Below, piece by piece: positions 33,750 through 42,586 of a stretch of DNA of 64,000 bases. The notes under the pieces were generated by a model. That model saw only the letters and a list, made by a program, of their open reading frames with translations. It was not told the DNA's origin and made no database searches. Every line of letters begins with the position of its first letter. The first letter of the stretch is position 1. The stretch is from Nonomuraea rubra (GTDB taxonomy: Bacteria; Actinomycetota; Actinomycetes; Streptosporangiales; Streptosporangiaceae), in assembly GCF_014207985.1 (NCBI RefSeq), contig NZ_JACHMI010000001.1, forward strand, positions 5,005,001-5,069,000, written 5' to 3'. A program made the position numbers and the translations under genes.

Positions 33750-35513
33750 ATGGTGCCGACATCTGTTCATGGACACCTCGCCGAGCAGGCGGCCCGCACG
33801 CCGGACACGATCGCCGTGTCCGACGGCACCGCCACCCTGACCTACCGGGAGCTCGACGAGCGGGCCAACCGCCTGGCCCACCGCCTGCGCGGCCTCGGCG
33901 TGGGGCCGGAGACGCCGGTCGCGGTCCTGATGGAGCGCTCGGCCGAGCTCGTCGTGGCGCTGCTCGGGATCCTCAAGGCGGGCGGCTGCTACCTGCCCGT
34001 GCACAGCGCCTACCCGCCCGACCGGCAGCAGTGGATCATCGACTCGTCGGGCACGCCCGTGCTGCTCGCCGACCGCGCCAAGGCCGGCGCCGGCCTGCCG
34101 TCCGCGCCCCGGACGCTCGTCCTGGACGAGCCCGCCGAGCGGGCGGAGACGGACGCGCGGCCGTCCTCGGTGCCTGCCGGCACCACCGAGCCGGACAACC
34201 TGGCCTACGTCATCTACACCTCCGGCTCGACCGGGCGCCCCAAGGGCGTGGCCGTCACCCACGGGGACGTGCTCGGCCTGGCGCTCGACCCGTGCTGGGA
34301 CACCGGCAACCACGAGCGCGTGCTCATGGTCGCCCCGTACGCGTTCAACGTCTCGACGTACGAGCTGTGGGTGCCGCTGCTGCACGGCGGCCGGATCGTC
34401 GTGGCGCCGCCCGGCGAGCTGGAGCTGGCCGGGCTGAAGGAGCTGGTGACCCGCGAGGAGATCACCGCCCTGCACCTGACCGCCGGGCTCTTCCGCGTCG
34501 TGGCGGAGGAGGGCCCCGGCTGGCTGGCCGGCGTGCGCGAGGTGCTCACCGGCGGCGACGTGATCGTCCCGTCGGCGGTCAGGCAGGTGCACGCCGCCTG
34601 CCCGGACACGGTGGTCCGCGCCATGTACGGCGCCACGGAGGCCACCCTGTTCTCCACGACCGCCGAGCTGCGCGCGGGCGCCCCGCTCGACACGAGCGTG
34701 CCGGTCGGCGGGCCGATGGAGGAGGTCAGGCTGTACGTCCTCGACGACCGCCTGAGCCCCGTCCCCGGCGACCTGGAGGGCGAGCTCTACATCGGCGGCA
34801 GGGGCGTGGCCCGCGGCTACTTCGGCCGGGCCGACCTGACCGCGGAGCGCTTCGTCGCCGACCCGTTCGCCGGCTCCGGCGGGCGCATGTACCGGACCGG
34901 CGACCTGGTCAGGCGGAACGGCGACGGGCAGCTCGAGTTCATCGGGCGGGCCGGCGACCAGGTGAAGATCCTGGGCTTCCGCGTGGAGCTGGCCGAGGTC
35001 GAGGCCGCGGTCGCGAGCTTCCCCGGCCTCGCCCACGCCGCCGTGGTCGCGCGCGAGCTGCGCGAGGGCGAGAAACGCCTGGTCGCCTACGTCGTGCCGG
35101 CCGGCGAGCCGCCCGCCGTGGGCACGCTGCGCGCGCACGTCAAGACGATGCTGCCCGACTACATGGTGCCCGCGGCGTTCGTGCTGCTGGACGCGCTGCC
35201 GCTGACCGCCAACGGCAAGGTGGACCGCGCGTCGCTGCCCGACCCCGAGCCGGACACCGAGACCGCCTACCGGCCGCCGCTCAACGCCCGCCAGGAGGTC
35301 CTGTGCTCGGTGTTCGCCGACGTGTTCGGCGTCGAGCGGATCGGCATCGACGACAGCATCTTCGACCTCGACGTGCAGTCGCTGCTGGCGATGCGGCTGG
35401 TCAACCGCATCACCACGACGCTGGACGTCGAGCTCACCATCGGGGACCTGTTCGACGCCCCCACCGTGGCCAGCCTGGACGAATGGCTCGAGTCCGCCGT
35501 GACCGGCCAGTGA
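33750..35513 (+). CDS. NRPS adenylation-carrier didomain, predicted for 4-hydroxymandelate
   Basis: Protein of 587 residues: A domain (1-500) with YTSGSTGRPKG, MYGATEATLF, YRTGDLVRRNGDG and NGKVDR, then a carrier domain with Ser544. Hand alignment to GrsA gives pocket residues N-V-Y-H-L-G-M-L-F-K, close to the 4-hydroxyphenylglycine code D-I-F-H-L-G-L-L-C-K, but with Asn for Asp235, the residue that binds an alpha-amino group. Aryl-acid domains such as DhbE also lack that Asp. With 4-hydroxymandelate synthase two genes on, 4-hydroxymandelate is the best substrate guess. The carrier motif is LDVQSLLA rather than LGGHSLLA. A partner MbtH follows directly. Confidence 0.9.
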   Translation: MVPTSVHGHLAEQAARTPDTIAVSDGTATLTYRELDERANRLAHRLRGLGVGPETPVAVLMERSAELVVALLGILKAGGCYLPVHSAYPPDRQQWIIDSSGTPVLLADRAKAGAGLPSAPRTLVLDEPAERAETDARPSSVPAGTTEPDNLAYVIYTSGSTGRPKGVAVTHGDVLGLALDPCWDTGNHERVLMVAPYAFNVSTYELWVPLLHGGRIVVAPPGELELAGLKELVTREEITALHLTAGLFRVVAEEGPGWLAGVREVLTGGDVIVPSAVRQVHAACPDTVVRAMYGATEATLFSTTAELRAGAPLDTSVPVGGPMEEVRLYVLDDRLSPVPGDLEGELYIGGRGVARGYFGRADLTAERFVADPFAGSGGRMYRTGDLVRRNGDGQLEFIGRAGDQVKILGFRVELAEVEAAVASFPGLAHAAVVARELREGEKRLVAYVVPAGEPPAVGTLRAHVKTMLPDYMVPAAFVLLDALPLTANGKVDRASLPDPEPDTETAYRPPLNARQEVLCSVFADVFGVERIGIDDSIFDLDVQSLLAMRLVNRITTTLDVELTIGDLFDAPTVASLDEWLESAVTGQ

Positions 35514-35523
35514 GAGAGCTGAG

Positions 35524-35736
35524 ATGGACAATCCTTTCGACGACCAGGACACGACCTTCCGCGTGCTGGTCAACCACGAGGGCCAGCACTGCCTGTGGCC
35601 GGCGTTCGCCGACGTGCCCGACGGCTGGGAGAGCGCGTACGGCCCGGCGGGCCGCCAGACCTGCGTCGAGTACGTCACGGCGCACTGGACCGACCTGCGC
35701 CCGCGCAGCCTCGTCGCCCGGATGGAGGCGAGCTAG
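35524..35736 (+). CDS. mbtH: MbtH-like protein
   Basis: Protein of 70 residues with the family signature NHEGQHCLWPAFADVPDGWE and YVTAHWTDLRPRSL, including the conserved Trp residues. MbtH proteins bind the N-terminal part of adenylation domains and are needed for their folding or activity. It is located 10 bp after the adenylation-carrier gene, its probable partner, and 3 bp before 4-hydroxymandelate synthase. Confidence 0.95.
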   Translation: MDNPFDDQDTTFRVLVNHEGQHCLWPAFADVPDGWESAYGPAGRQTCVEYVTAHWTDLRPRSLVARMEAS

Positions 35737-35739
35737 GCC

Positions 35740-36807
35740 ATGACCGGCGACGACCTGCGCCTGGACCACATCACCTTCTACGTCACCGACCTGGCGGCGG
35801 AGGCGGACCGGCTGCGCCGCGGCTACGGCCTCGAACCCTACGCCGAGTCCACCGCCTGGGGCTGCCGCTCCGTGGCCGTGGGCGCCGGCCTGGTCAGGTT
35901 CGTGCTCACCCAGCCCACTACCGGGGACCACCCGGGCGCCGCCTACCTCGGCACTCACGGCGACGGCGTGGCCGACGTCGCGCTCGGCGTCGCGGACGCG
36001 ACCGCCGCCTTCAGAGCCGCGGTCAACCGGGGCGCCCGCCCGGTGTCCCCGCCGTGCGCCCGCGACGGCTTCGTCACCGCCACCGTCCAGGGCGTCGGCG
36101 ACCTGGCGCACACGTTCGTGCAGCGCCCCGAGGGCCTGGACGAGCGGGCGCTGCCCGGCTTCACACCCACACCCGCGACGGCGGGCGGGCTCGACGCGGG
36201 CCTGGCCGAGGTGGACCACCTGGCCGTGTGCGTGCCGTCCGGCGAGCTGGGCGCCACCGTGGACTTCTACCGGCACGTCCTGGACTTCCAGCTCATCTTC
36301 TCCGAGCGCATCACCGTCGGCGACCAGGCCATGACGACCGAGGTCGTCAAGAGCGGGTCGGTGACGCTCACGCTCATCGAGCCGGACGCCTCCAAGGAGC
36401 CCGGCCACATCGACGAGTTCCTCGCCGCCCACGGCGGCGCGGGCGTGCAGCACCTGGCGATGAGCACCGTCGACATCACCGCCGCCGTGGACACGACCGG
36501 CGCCGGGGGAGTGGAGTTCCTGCCCACCCCCGCCACCTACTACGACCTGCTCCCCGACCGGGTGGGGCGGGTCAAGTACCCGCTGCGGGAGCTGCGGCGG
36601 CGCAGCATCCTCGTGGACGAGGACCACGACGGCCAGCTCTACCAGATCTTCGCCCGCTCCGCGCACCCGCGCGGCACCTTCTTCTTCGAGCTCATCGAGC
36701 GGCTGGGAGCCCGCTCCTTCGGCAGCGGCAACATCGCCGCGCTCTACCAGGCCGTGGAGCTCCAGCGCGCCAACCACCGCGACGCCCGTACGGAGGCGGC
36801 AGCATGA
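35740..36807 (+). CDS. hmaS: 4-hydroxymandelate synthase (HmaS)
   Basis: Fe(II) dioxygenase of the 4-hydroxyphenylpyruvate dioxygenase family, 355 residues; glycopeptide HmaS is about 357 while actinomycete HPPD is about 380. Iron ligands are His160 (EVDHLAVCV), His238 (GVQHLAMST) and Glu317 (FFFELIERLG). The C-terminus FGSGNIAALYQAVELQR matches the HmaS form rather than the HPPD form FGKGNF-ALFEAIE. It turns 4-hydroxyphenylpyruvate into 4-hydroxymandelate. It stops inside the start of the condensation gene (ATGA). No hydroxymandelate oxidase or HpgT follows, so the product is likely used as the hydroxy acid, not converted to hydroxyphenylglycine. Confidence 0.9.
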   Translation: MTGDDLRLDHITFYVTDLAAEADRLRRGYGLEPYAESTAWGCRSVAVGAGLVRFVLTQPTTGDHPGAAYLGTHGDGVADVALGVADATAAFRAAVNRGARPVSPPCARDGFVTATVQGVGDLAHTFVQRPEGLDERALPGFTPTPATAGGLDAGLAEVDHLAVCVPSGELGATVDFYRHVLDFQLIFSERITVGDQAMTTEVVKSGSVTLTLIEPDASKEPGHIDEFLAAHGGAGVQHLAMSTVDITAAVDTTGAGGVEFLPTPATYYDLLPDRVGRVKYPLRELRRRSILVDEDHDGQLYQIFARSAHPRGTFFFELIERLGARSFGSGNIAALYQAVELQRANHRDARTEAAA

Positions 36808-38171
36808 CCACTTCCCTGTCCACCTCGGCACCTCCCACGACCCACCACCCGCTGTCGTTCACGCAGCAGTTCCTGCGCCTGTTCGACCAGGGTGACGGCC
36901 AGGGGCCCTTCAGCGCCCGCTACAACATCGTCGTGGGCTGGCGGGTCCGCGGCCGGCTCGACGTGGAGACGCTGCACCGGGCGATCAACGAGGTCGCCGC
37001 CAAGCACGACTCGCTCAACGCCACGATCACCCGGGGCGACGGCGTGGCCCACCAGACGATCCAGCCGCCCTCGCCCGCCCGGCTGCTGGTCGTCGACCTG
37101 CCGCGGGCGGCGCAGGAGTACCGGGGGCGCAAGGCCGAGGAGCTGCTGACCGAGATCGAGTCCGGCTCCTACAGCCTCCAGGAGCTGCCGCACCTGCGCG
37201 CGGTCCTGGGCCGCTTCGACGACGAGGACGCGGTGCTCGCGCTGATCGTGCACCACACCGCGGGCGACGGCTGGTCCATGCAGCTGCTCATCCGCGACAT
37301 CGTCACCTGCTACGCCCGCCTGCGCGGCCACGACGTGCCCGAACAGCCGGTCGCGCGGCCGTACCACGAGTACGCCGCCTGGCAGCAGGAGAACGCCGGC
37401 TCCAAGGCCGCCGTGGCCGCCCGCGGCTACTGGCGCGAGAAGCTGCGCGGGGCGCGCATGCTGTCGGTCAGGACCGACCACGCCAGGTCGGAGGGGCTGG
37501 GCAAGGTCTGCCCGGTATACCGGTTCACGCTGACCAAGGAGCTGTCGGAGGAGGCGCTGGCGTTCGCCAAGCGCAACCGCAGCTCCCCCTTCATGGTGCT
37601 GCTGGCCGCCTACAACGTGCTGCTGCAGCGCCTCACCGGCGCCACCGACCTGGTCGTCCCGGCCATCACCTCCGGCCGGGGGCAGCCGGAGTTCCACGAG
37701 ACCGTCGGGCCGTTCTTCAACTTCCTGCCGCTGCGCACCGACCTCACCGGCTGCGAGACCTTCCGCCAGGTGGTCGACAGGACCAGGGGCACCTGCGTCG
37801 AGGCGTACGCGCGGGAGATCCCGTTCCTGCAGATCGCCGCCGAGTCGCCGGAGCTGATGGCCGAGGCGGCGCTGGACGACAGGGCGCTGTGCGCACTGCA
37901 GGTCTGGCAGTTCGCCACCGTCATGGAGGGCGAGCGGATCGGCGACCTGGCGGTCGAGGAGGTGCGCGGGCGGCTGTTCTCCCAGCCCAACGGCACCGAC
38001 ATCCCCGACGGCGCGCTGCTCACGTTCGACATCGACCCGTCGGGCGAGATCTACGGCAACTTCGCCTACAACAGCAACCTGTTCACCGAGAGCTCGATCA
38101 TGTCGATGGTGGCGGAACTGTCCGGCATCCTCCGGTACGGCGTCGCCGCGCCCGACTCGCCGATGGAGTGA
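36804..38171 (+). CDS. Free-standing condensation enzyme (SgcC5-like)
   Basis: NRPS condensation-domain protein of 455 residues. The catalytic motif is HHTAGDG with His151 and Asp155; also PLSFTQQFLRLFDQ (C1), ARGYWREKL (C4 region) and GPFFNFLPLRTDL (C5, NTxxLR-like). SgcC5 in C-1027 transfers a carrier-bound beta-tyrosine unit to the enediyne diol as an ester; this protein stands in the same gene setting. It probably transfers the chlorinated hydroxymandelyl unit from the didomain protein to an alcohol or amine of the core or sugar. The ATG overlaps the previous stop. Confidence 0.9.
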   Translation: MTTSLSTSAPPTTHHPLSFTQQFLRLFDQGDGQGPFSARYNIVVGWRVRGRLDVETLHRAINEVAAKHDSLNATITRGDGVAHQTIQPPSPARLLVVDLPRAAQEYRGRKAEELLTEIESGSYSLQELPHLRAVLGRFDDEDAVLALIVHHTAGDGWSMQLLIRDIVTCYARLRGHDVPEQPVARPYHEYAAWQQENAGSKAAVAARGYWREKLRGARMLSVRTDHARSEGLGKVCPVYRFTLTKELSEEALAFAKRNRSSPFMVLLAAYNVLLQRLTGATDLVVPAITSGRGQPEFHETVGPFFNFLPLRTDLTGCETFRQVVDRTRGTCVEAYAREIPFLQIAAESPELMAEAALDDRALCALQVWQFATVMEGERIGDLAVEEVRGRLFSQPNGTDIPDGALLTFDIDPSGEIYGNFAYNSNLFTESSIMSMVAELSGILRYGVAAPDSPME

Positions 38172-38176
38172 TCGCG

Positions 38177-39529
38177 ATGCGCGTGATGTTCACCGTCTTC
38201 CCCGCGCCGGCCCACTTCCTGCCCGTCGTGCCGTACGCGTGGGCGCTGCAGGCGGCCGGGCACCAGGTCTGCGTGGCCGCGCCGCCGGGCATCGCGACGG
38301 GGGTGGCCGTGCCGGACTTCCACCGGGCGGTCACCGCCGCCGGGCTGACGGCGGTGTCGTGCGGCGAGCCCGAGCGGCTGTCGGTGCACGACCGCGGGTA
38401 CCCGGGCTTCGCCGGCCTCATCCCCACGATCGAGGAGAGCGAGCGGCTGGTGGCCGCGCTCGGGATCAGCGAGGCGGAACGCGCGCCCTGGGATGTCTTC
38501 CACCACTTCGCGCTGCTCACCATGCGCAACTACCACCCGCCCGTGCCGCGGCAGGACATCACGGCCGTCGTCGAGTTCGCCCGCGAGTGGCAGCCCGACC
38601 TGGTGCTGTGGGACCCGTGGTTCCCCTGCGGCGCGGTGGCGGCCCGCGCCTGCGGCGCCGCGCACGCCCGCGTCCTGCACTCGCCCGACTACACCGCCTG
38701 GGCCACCGCGAAGTTCGCCGGAACGGGCGAGCGCAACCCTCTCGTGGGGGTCATCGAGCCGCTGGCGCGGCAGTACGGCCAGCAGGTCGACGAGGAACTG
38801 CTGCTCGGCCACTGGACCGTGGACCCGTTCCCGGCCGGCATGCGCCTGCCCACCGGCGTCGAACGGCTCCCCGTCAGGTACGTGCCCTACACCGGCGGCG
38901 GCCTCATGGAGGACTGGCTGCGCAGGCCACCGTCCAGGCCCCGGGTCGCGCTGTCGCTCGGCGTGTCCATGCGCTCGTTCTTCAAGGGCGACTGGGGCCG
39001 CCTGGCCAAGCTGATGGAGGCCGTGGGCGGCCTGGACATCGAGGTGATCGCCACGCTCGACGCCAACCAGCTCCTCGACCTGCGCGAACCGCCGCCGGAC
39101 AACGTGCGCGTGCTGGAGTACGTGCCGCTCGACCAGCTCCTGCCGACCTGCTCGGCGATCATCCATCACGGCTCCATCGGCACGTTCGTGGCGGCGTCCG
39201 CCGCCGGGGTGCCCCAGCTCATCTGCGACACCGACGAGCCGAGCCGCATCACCGGCACGCCCGTCGAGGGCGGGATCGACTGGGACCTGAAGTGCCAGAA
39301 GCAGCTCACGGCGGGCCGCACGTCCCGGTACGTGACCGAGCGCGGCGCGGGCGTCCGACTGAACCACCAGACGCAGTCCGCCTCGGACATCCGCGAGGAG
39401 CTGCGGCGCGTGCTCGGCGACCCCTCCTTCCAGAAGGGCGCGCAGGGCATCCACGAGGACTGGCTGGCCACGCCCAGCCCCACCGACATCGTCGCCGGCC
39501 TGGAGCGGCTGACCGCCGCCGCCAGGTGA
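38177..39529 (+). CDS. GT-B glycosyltransferase (SgcA6-like)
   Basis: Protein of 450 residues of the antibiotic GT1 family. N-terminal MRVMFTVFPAPAHFLPVVPYAWAL; C-terminal NDP-sugar domain with YVPLDQLLPTCSAIIHHGSI and GTFVAASAAGVPQLICDTDE. It starts 5 bp after the condensation gene and is followed by sugar biosynthesis genes, so it most likely attaches their aminosugar to the enediyne core. No separate auxiliary (EryCII-type) activator is seen nearby. Confidence 0.92.
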   Translation: MRVMFTVFPAPAHFLPVVPYAWALQAAGHQVCVAAPPGIATGVAVPDFHRAVTAAGLTAVSCGEPERLSVHDRGYPGFAGLIPTIEESERLVAALGISEAERAPWDVFHHFALLTMRNYHPPVPRQDITAVVEFAREWQPDLVLWDPWFPCGAVAARACGAAHARVLHSPDYTAWATAKFAGTGERNPLVGVIEPLARQYGQQVDEELLLGHWTVDPFPAGMRLPTGVERLPVRYVPYTGGGLMEDWLRRPPSRPRVALSLGVSMRSFFKGDWGRLAKLMEAVGGLDIEVIATLDANQLLDLREPPPDNVRVLEYVPLDQLLPTCSAIIHHGSIGTFVAASAAGVPQLICDTDEPSRITGTPVEGGIDWDLKCQKQLTAGRTSRYVTERGAGVRLNHQTQSASDIREELRRVLGDPSFQKGAQGIHEDWLATPSPTDIVAGLERLTAAAR

Positions 39530-39561
39530 GCGCGACTTCCCCTTCCCAGAGGAGACCAACA

Positions 39562-40545
39562 GTGCGGATCCTGGTCACCGGTGGTGCCGGTTTCATCGGC
39601 TCGGAGTTCGTCAGAGCGACGCTGCGCGACGCGCCGGGCACCCGGGTCACCGTCCTGGACAAGCTCACCTACTCCGGCAACCTGGCCAACCTCGACCCCG
39701 TCGCCGGCCACCCCGGCCTGCGCTTCGTGCACGGCGACACCGCCGACCCGCTCGTGGTCGACGAGGTGACGGCGGGGCAGGACGCGATCGTGCACTTCGC
39801 CGCCGAGACGCACGTCGACAGGTCGATCATCAGCGCCACCGACTTCGTGCGCACCAACGTGCTCGGCACCCAGACGCTGCTGGAGGCGGCGCTGCGGCAC
39901 GGCGTCGGCCGGTTCGTGCACGTCTCGACCGACGAGGTGTACGGCTCCATCGAGCGCGGCTCGTGGACCGAGGAGTCGCCGCTGGCGCCCAACGTGCCCT
40001 ACGCGGCCTCCAAGGCGGGCTCCGACCTGCTGGCGCTGGCCTTCCACCGGACGCTCGGCCTGGACGTGGTGGTCACCAGGTGCACCAACAACTACGGCCA
40101 GTACCAGTTCCCGGAGAAAGTGATCCCGCTGTTCGTCACCAACCTCCTGGAAGGCCGCCCGGTGCCGCTGTACGGCGACGGCGACAACCGGCGCGACTGG
40201 CTGCACGTCTCCGACCACTGCCGCGCCATCCGCCTGGTGCTCGAACGCGGGCGCGCCGGCGAGGTCTACCACATCGGCGGCGGCTGCGAGCTGACCAACC
40301 TGGAGCTGACCGCCCTGCTGCTCGACGCGTGCGGCGCGGACTGGGACCTGGTCCAGCACGTGCCCGACCGCCCCGGCCACGACCTGCGCTACTCCCTGGA
40401 CATCTCCAAGATCCAGCGGGAGCTGGGCTACGCGCCCGCGGTCGCGTTCGCCGACGGGCTGGCCGCGACCGTCGAGTGGTACAGGAACAACCGGTCCTGG
40501 TGGGAGCCGCTGAAGCACCGCGAGCTCGCGGCCGCCATCCGCTGA
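39562..40545 (+). CDS. rmlB: dTDP-glucose 4,6-dehydratase (SgcA-like)
   Basis: Extended short-chain dehydrogenase of 327 residues: NAD loop VTGGAGFIGSEFVRATL, VHFAAETHVDRSI, the YxxxK catalytic pair in PYAASKAGSDLLAL with Ser/Thr in HVSTDEVYG, and NNYGQYQFPEKVIPLF. GTG start at 39562 with AGAGGAG about 6 bp upstream. It forms the 4-keto-6-deoxy sugar that the following methyltransferases and aminotransferase modify. In C-1027, SgcA plays this part. Confidence 0.95.
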   Translation: MRILVTGGAGFIGSEFVRATLRDAPGTRVTVLDKLTYSGNLANLDPVAGHPGLRFVHGDTADPLVVDEVTAGQDAIVHFAAETHVDRSIISATDFVRTNVLGTQTLLEAALRHGVGRFVHVSTDEVYGSIERGSWTEESPLAPNVPYAASKAGSDLLALAFHRTLGLDVVVTRCTNNYGQYQFPEKVIPLFVTNLLEGRPVPLYGDGDNRRDWLHVSDHCRAIRLVLERGRAGEVYHIGGGCELTNLELTALLLDACGADWDLVQHVPDRPGHDLRYSLDISKIQRELGYAPAVAFADGLAATVEWYRNNRSWWEPLKHRELAAAIR

Positions 40546-40563
40546 AGATCACTAGGAGTAGTC

Positions 40564-41835
40564 ATGCAGGACATCGTCCGACGGCTCGACACCTGCCGGG
40601 TCTGCGGCGGGGACGACTGGCTGGAGGTCACCTCCTTCGGCTCGGTGCCGCTCGCCAACGGCTTCCTCGACCCCGCCGACGTGCCCGCCCACGAGCCCGC
40701 CTACCCGGTGGACGTGATCGTGTGCCGCGGCTGCAGGCTCATGGCCATCAGACATGTGATCCGCCCCGACGTGCTGTTCCGCCACTACGTGTACGTCACC
40801 TCCGAGTCCGACCAGATGACCGGCCACATGCGCCGCATCGTCGGGTGGTGCGACCGCCGCGCCGGCCTCGCCCCCGGCGACCTGGTGGTGGAGCTCGGCA
40901 GCAACGTCGGCCTCCAGCTCGCCCTGTTCCAGGAGCGCGGGCAGCGGGTGGTGGGCGTGGACCCGGCCGAGAACCTGGCCAAGATCGCCAACGCCCGCGG
41001 CGTCAGGACGCTGCCCGAGTTCTTCGGCGGCGACCAGGGCAGGCGCGTGGCGGCCGAGCTCGGCCAGGCCAAGCTGGTCCTGGGCCGCCAGTGCTTCGCG
41101 CACATCGACGACGTGCACAACGTGCTCGACGGGGCGACCGCGGTGCTGGCGCCGGACGGCGTGCTGGCCATCGAAGTGCCCTACCTGGTGGACCTGCTGC
41201 AGGAGAACCAGTTCGACACCATCTACCACGAGCACCTGTCGTACTACTCGGTCCACACGCTGGGCCGCCTGTTCGAGTCGCACGGCCTGCGGCTGGTCGA
41301 CGTCGAGCGCGCCGCCGTGCACGGCGGCTCCGTCGTGGTCTTCGCGGCCAGGGCCGAGGCCGGGCGCGAGCCAGCACCGGCCGTGGCGCAGCTCCACTCG
41401 CTGGAGCGGCAGCTCGGCCTGCTGGACGACGAGGTCTACCTGGACTTCGGCGCCCGTGCCCACGACGTGATCGCCCAGGTACGCGACCTGGTACGCGGCC
41501 TGGCCGCCGACGGCAAGGTCGTCGCCGGGTACGGCGCGCCGTCCAAGGGCACCACGCTGCTGCAGTTCTGCGGCCTCGGGCCCGCCGAGCTGCTGTTCTG
41601 CAGCGACACGACCAGCCTCAAGCACGGCAAGCTGCTGCCGGGCACCCACATCCCGGTGCGCTCCCCCGAGCAGGCGCGCGCCGAGGAGCCCGACTACTAC
41701 CTCCTGCTGGCGTGGAACTACGCCGCGGAGATCCTGTCGAAGGAGGAGGACTTCCTGCGGCGGGGCGGGCGGTTCATCATCCCCATCCCGCAGCCGAGAG
41801 TCGTCGCGGCAGAGCCCGCCGCCGCCGTGGCCTGA
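40564..41835 (+). CDS. NDP-hexose C-methyltransferase (SgcA3/TylCIII-like)
   Basis: Protein of 423 residues with the three-part layout of sugar C-methyltransferases: N-terminal zinc domain with CRVCGG and CRGCRL pairs, central SAM loop VVELGSNVGLQLALF, and C-terminal domain starting KVVAGYGAPSKGTTLLQFCG. Catalytic region EVPYLVDLLQENQFDTIYHE with the YHEH block. AGGAG lies 5 bp before the ATG. In C-1027 biosynthesis the homologue adds the second C5 methyl of the ribopyranose; TylCIII/EvaC relatives act at C3. The exact position cannot be told from sequence. Confidence 0.93.
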   Translation: MQDIVRRLDTCRVCGGDDWLEVTSFGSVPLANGFLDPADVPAHEPAYPVDVIVCRGCRLMAIRHVIRPDVLFRHYVYVTSESDQMTGHMRRIVGWCDRRAGLAPGDLVVELGSNVGLQLALFQERGQRVVGVDPAENLAKIANARGVRTLPEFFGGDQGRRVAAELGQAKLVLGRQCFAHIDDVHNVLDGATAVLAPDGVLAIEVPYLVDLLQENQFDTIYHEHLSYYSVHTLGRLFESHGLRLVDVERAAVHGGSVVVFAARAEAGREPAPAVAQLHSLERQLGLLDDEVYLDFGARAHDVIAQVRDLVRGLAADGKVVAGYGAPSKGTTLLQFCGLGPAELLFCSDTTSLKHGKLLPGTHIPVRSPEQARAEEPDYYLLLAWNYAAEILSKEEDFLRRGGRFIIPIPQPRVVAAEPAAAVA

Positions 41836-41845
41836 AGGAGCCTCG

Positions 41846-42586
41846 ATGGAGTACGGATCCGATCACGCCGAGTACTACGATCTCATCTTCCGCAGCCGCG
41901 GCAAGGACTTCGAGAGCGAGGCCCAGGACCTCGCCAAGATCATCCGCTCCCGTACGCCCCGCGCGCTGTCCCTGCTGGACGTGGCCTGCGGCACGGGCGC
42001 GCACATGGAGACGTTCGTCAAGCTCTTCGACCGCGTCGAGGGCCTGGAGCTGTCCCCGGACATGCGGGCGGTGGCCGCGGGGCGGCTGCCCGGCGTCCCC
42101 GTGCACCCCGGCGACATGCGCGACTTCGACCTCGGCCGCGTCTTCGACGCCATCACCTGCATGGGCAACGCCGTCGGCGAGCTGGGCTCGCCCGGGGAGC
42201 TGCGGGCGGCGATCGGCACGATGGCCGCGCACCTGGCGCCGGGCGGCGTGCTGGTCGTCGAGCCGTGGTACTTCCCCGACAACTTCCTCGACGGCCACGT
42301 CGGCGGCCACCTGCTGGTGGAGGAGGACCGCGTCGTCTCCCGGATGACGCACTCGCGCCGCGAGGGCGGCAAGAGCCGGCTGGAGGTGCGCTTCAGGGTC
42401 GCCGACTCCTCCGGCTTCAAGGACTTCTCCGAGGTGCTGCACTCCAGCCTGTTCACCCGCGAGCAGTACACGGCGGCCTTCGAGGCGGCCGGCTGCCGCA
42501 CCGAGTTCCTGCCGGGCTTCCGGCTCGCCAACGGCCGTCCCAACAGCCCCGGGCTCTTCGTCGGCATGCTCGACGGGGTGGCGTGA
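41846..42586 (+). CDS. Sugar N,N-dimethyltransferase (SgcA5/DesVI-like)
   Basis: SAM methyltransferase of 246 residues: LLDVACGTGAHMETFVKLF, VEGLELSPDMRAVAAGRLPG, AITCMGNAVGELGS and VVEPWYFPDNFLDGHV match TylM1/DesVI-type amino-sugar N-methyltransferases. It should dimethylate the amino group installed by the next gene product, giving a 4-dimethylamino sugar as in C-1027. AAGGAG precedes the ATG. The stop overlaps the aminotransferase start by one base. Confidence 0.93.
   Translation: MEYGSDHAEYYDLIFRSRGKDFESEAQDLAKIIRSRTPRALSLLDVACGTGAHMETFVKLFDRVEGLELSPDMRAVAAGRLPGVPVHPGDMRDFDLGRVFDAITCMGNAVGELGSPGELRAAIGTMAAHLAPGGVLVVEPWYFPDNFLDGHVGGHLLVEEDRVVSRMTHSRREGGKSRLEVRFRVADSSGFKDFSEVLHSSLFTREQYTAAFEAAGCRTEFLPGFRLANGRPNSPGLFVGMLDGVA

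Noticed and set aside
35740..36807. 4-hydroxyphenylpyruvate dioxygenase of tyrosine breakdown
   Set aside because: Length and the C-terminal FGSGNIAALYQAVELQR fit 4-hydroxymandelate synthase better, and the gene is coupled to NRPS-type genes, not to catabolic ones.
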